Origin: Metabacillus arenae
Lineage (GTDB): Bacteria; Bacillota; Bacilli; Bacillales; Bacillaceae
Direction: 5' to 3'
Assembly: GCF_014773385.1 (NCBI RefSeq)
Contig: NZ_JACXAI010000003.1
Location: 1-64,000 of the forward strand
DNA: 64,000 bases
Under the pieces are notes generated by a model that saw only the letters and a list, made by a program, of their open reading frames with translations, ran no database searches and was not told where the DNA came from. A program made the translations under genes and the position numbers. Shown piece after piece: positions 63,748 through 64,000 of this stretch. How positions within the stretch are numbered: position 1 is the stretch's first letter; each line of letters starts with the position of its first letter.

Positions 63748-64000
63748 ATGAATGAAAAGCAGCGAATGGAAAGCAAGCAGGTTAATTCATCGGACAAAAA
63801 ATCCGAGAAGGATTTCAGCAAGTATTTCCAAGCCGTTTATATGCCTCCTTCCTTAAAGGATGCAAAAAAAAGAGGAAAAGAAGAAGTAAAATATCATAAT
63901 GATTTTAATATTTCACCTGAATTTCAAGGAATGGGAAATGGCCGGAAGTTTTATATTCGCACTTACGGCTGCCAAATGAATGAGCATGATACAGAAGTAA
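63748..64000 (+). CDS. miaB: tRNA 2-methylthiotransferase MiaB, 5' part
   Basis: The gene runs off the right edge; 84 codons are seen. The product would be the radical-SAM enzyme that adds a methylthio group to i6A37 of tRNAs. The visible part has the Bacillus-type N-terminal extension (~65 residues, charged) and then the start of the MTTase domain, [14 protein letters not shown], whose cysteine binds the auxiliary 4Fe-4S cluster. ATG 63748 follows GAAAGGAG. In B. subtilis miaB also follows tdh-kbl. Confidence 0.95.
   Translation, partial: MNEKQRMESKQVNSSDKKSEKDFSKYFQAVYMPPSLKDAKKRGKEEVKYHNDFNISPEFQGMGNGRKFYIRTYGCQMNEHDTEV

Noticed and set aside
1-64000. CRISPR array, rRNA, tRNA or prophage
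   Set aside because: No regular repeat-spacer array, no tRNA-like or rRNA-like stretch and no phage structural genes were seen.

Overview
The window is chromosomal DNA of an endospore-forming, low-GC Bacillaceae species (Bacillus sensu lato). The sequence shows sporulation genes (dpaA, dpaB, spoIIIE, spoVS, tepA), strong AGGAGG ribosome binding sites, sigma-A, sigma-H and possible sigma-K promoters, a LexA box, cre sites, and a gene order that follows the Bacillus subtilis dpaA-to-miaB segment. The species cannot be named from the sequence alone.

Layout. 497-5387: dpaA-dpaB-asd-dapG-dapA (dipicolinate and the aspartate/lysine pathway). 5450-11713: an inserted membrane-protein gene on the minus strand, then rnjB, tepA, ylzJ and spoIIIE. 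12039-18273: a GntR regulator followed by a BMP-family nucleoside uptake operon (lipoprotein, double ATPase, two permeases). 18274-40130: an accessory island of about 22 kb. 40465-51584: back to the core with ymfD, ymfF, ymfH, ymfI, ymfJ, ymfK, ymfM (rodZ-like), pgsA, cinA and recA. 52151-64000: rny, ymdB, spoVS, a dipeptidase, korAB, tdh-kbl, small genes, and the start of miaB cut by the window edge. No pbpX-like gene lies between recA and rny, where I recall one in B. subtilis.

The island is the most unusual part. It encodes a secreted GH27-like enzyme with three accessory modules, an orphan sugar-binding lipoprotein with a YesM/YesN-type two-component system, a secreted GH31 enzyme, a PrsA foldase, a ROK regulator, and a 2095-residue secreted protein. 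That giant joins a GH27-like domain to a GH31 domain, and the GH27 barrel is interrupted by two extra carbohydrate-binding-like modules. The smaller GH27 enzyme matches the giant without these two modules and without the GH31 part. A decayed GH31 3' end lies just downstream of the smaller gene, so both probably descend from a fused ancestor. No sugar permease is present. The likely job is extracellular breakdown or remodelling of an alpha-linked polysaccharide; an alpha-glucan such as dextran is a reasonable guess but not proven. Catabolite control is suggested by one perfect cre and one near-cre.

The spacers carry a family of short palindromic repeats (at least eight copies or partial copies), a second dispersed ACCGATTGC motif, and traces of dead genes, including a likely DDE transposase scar inside the island.
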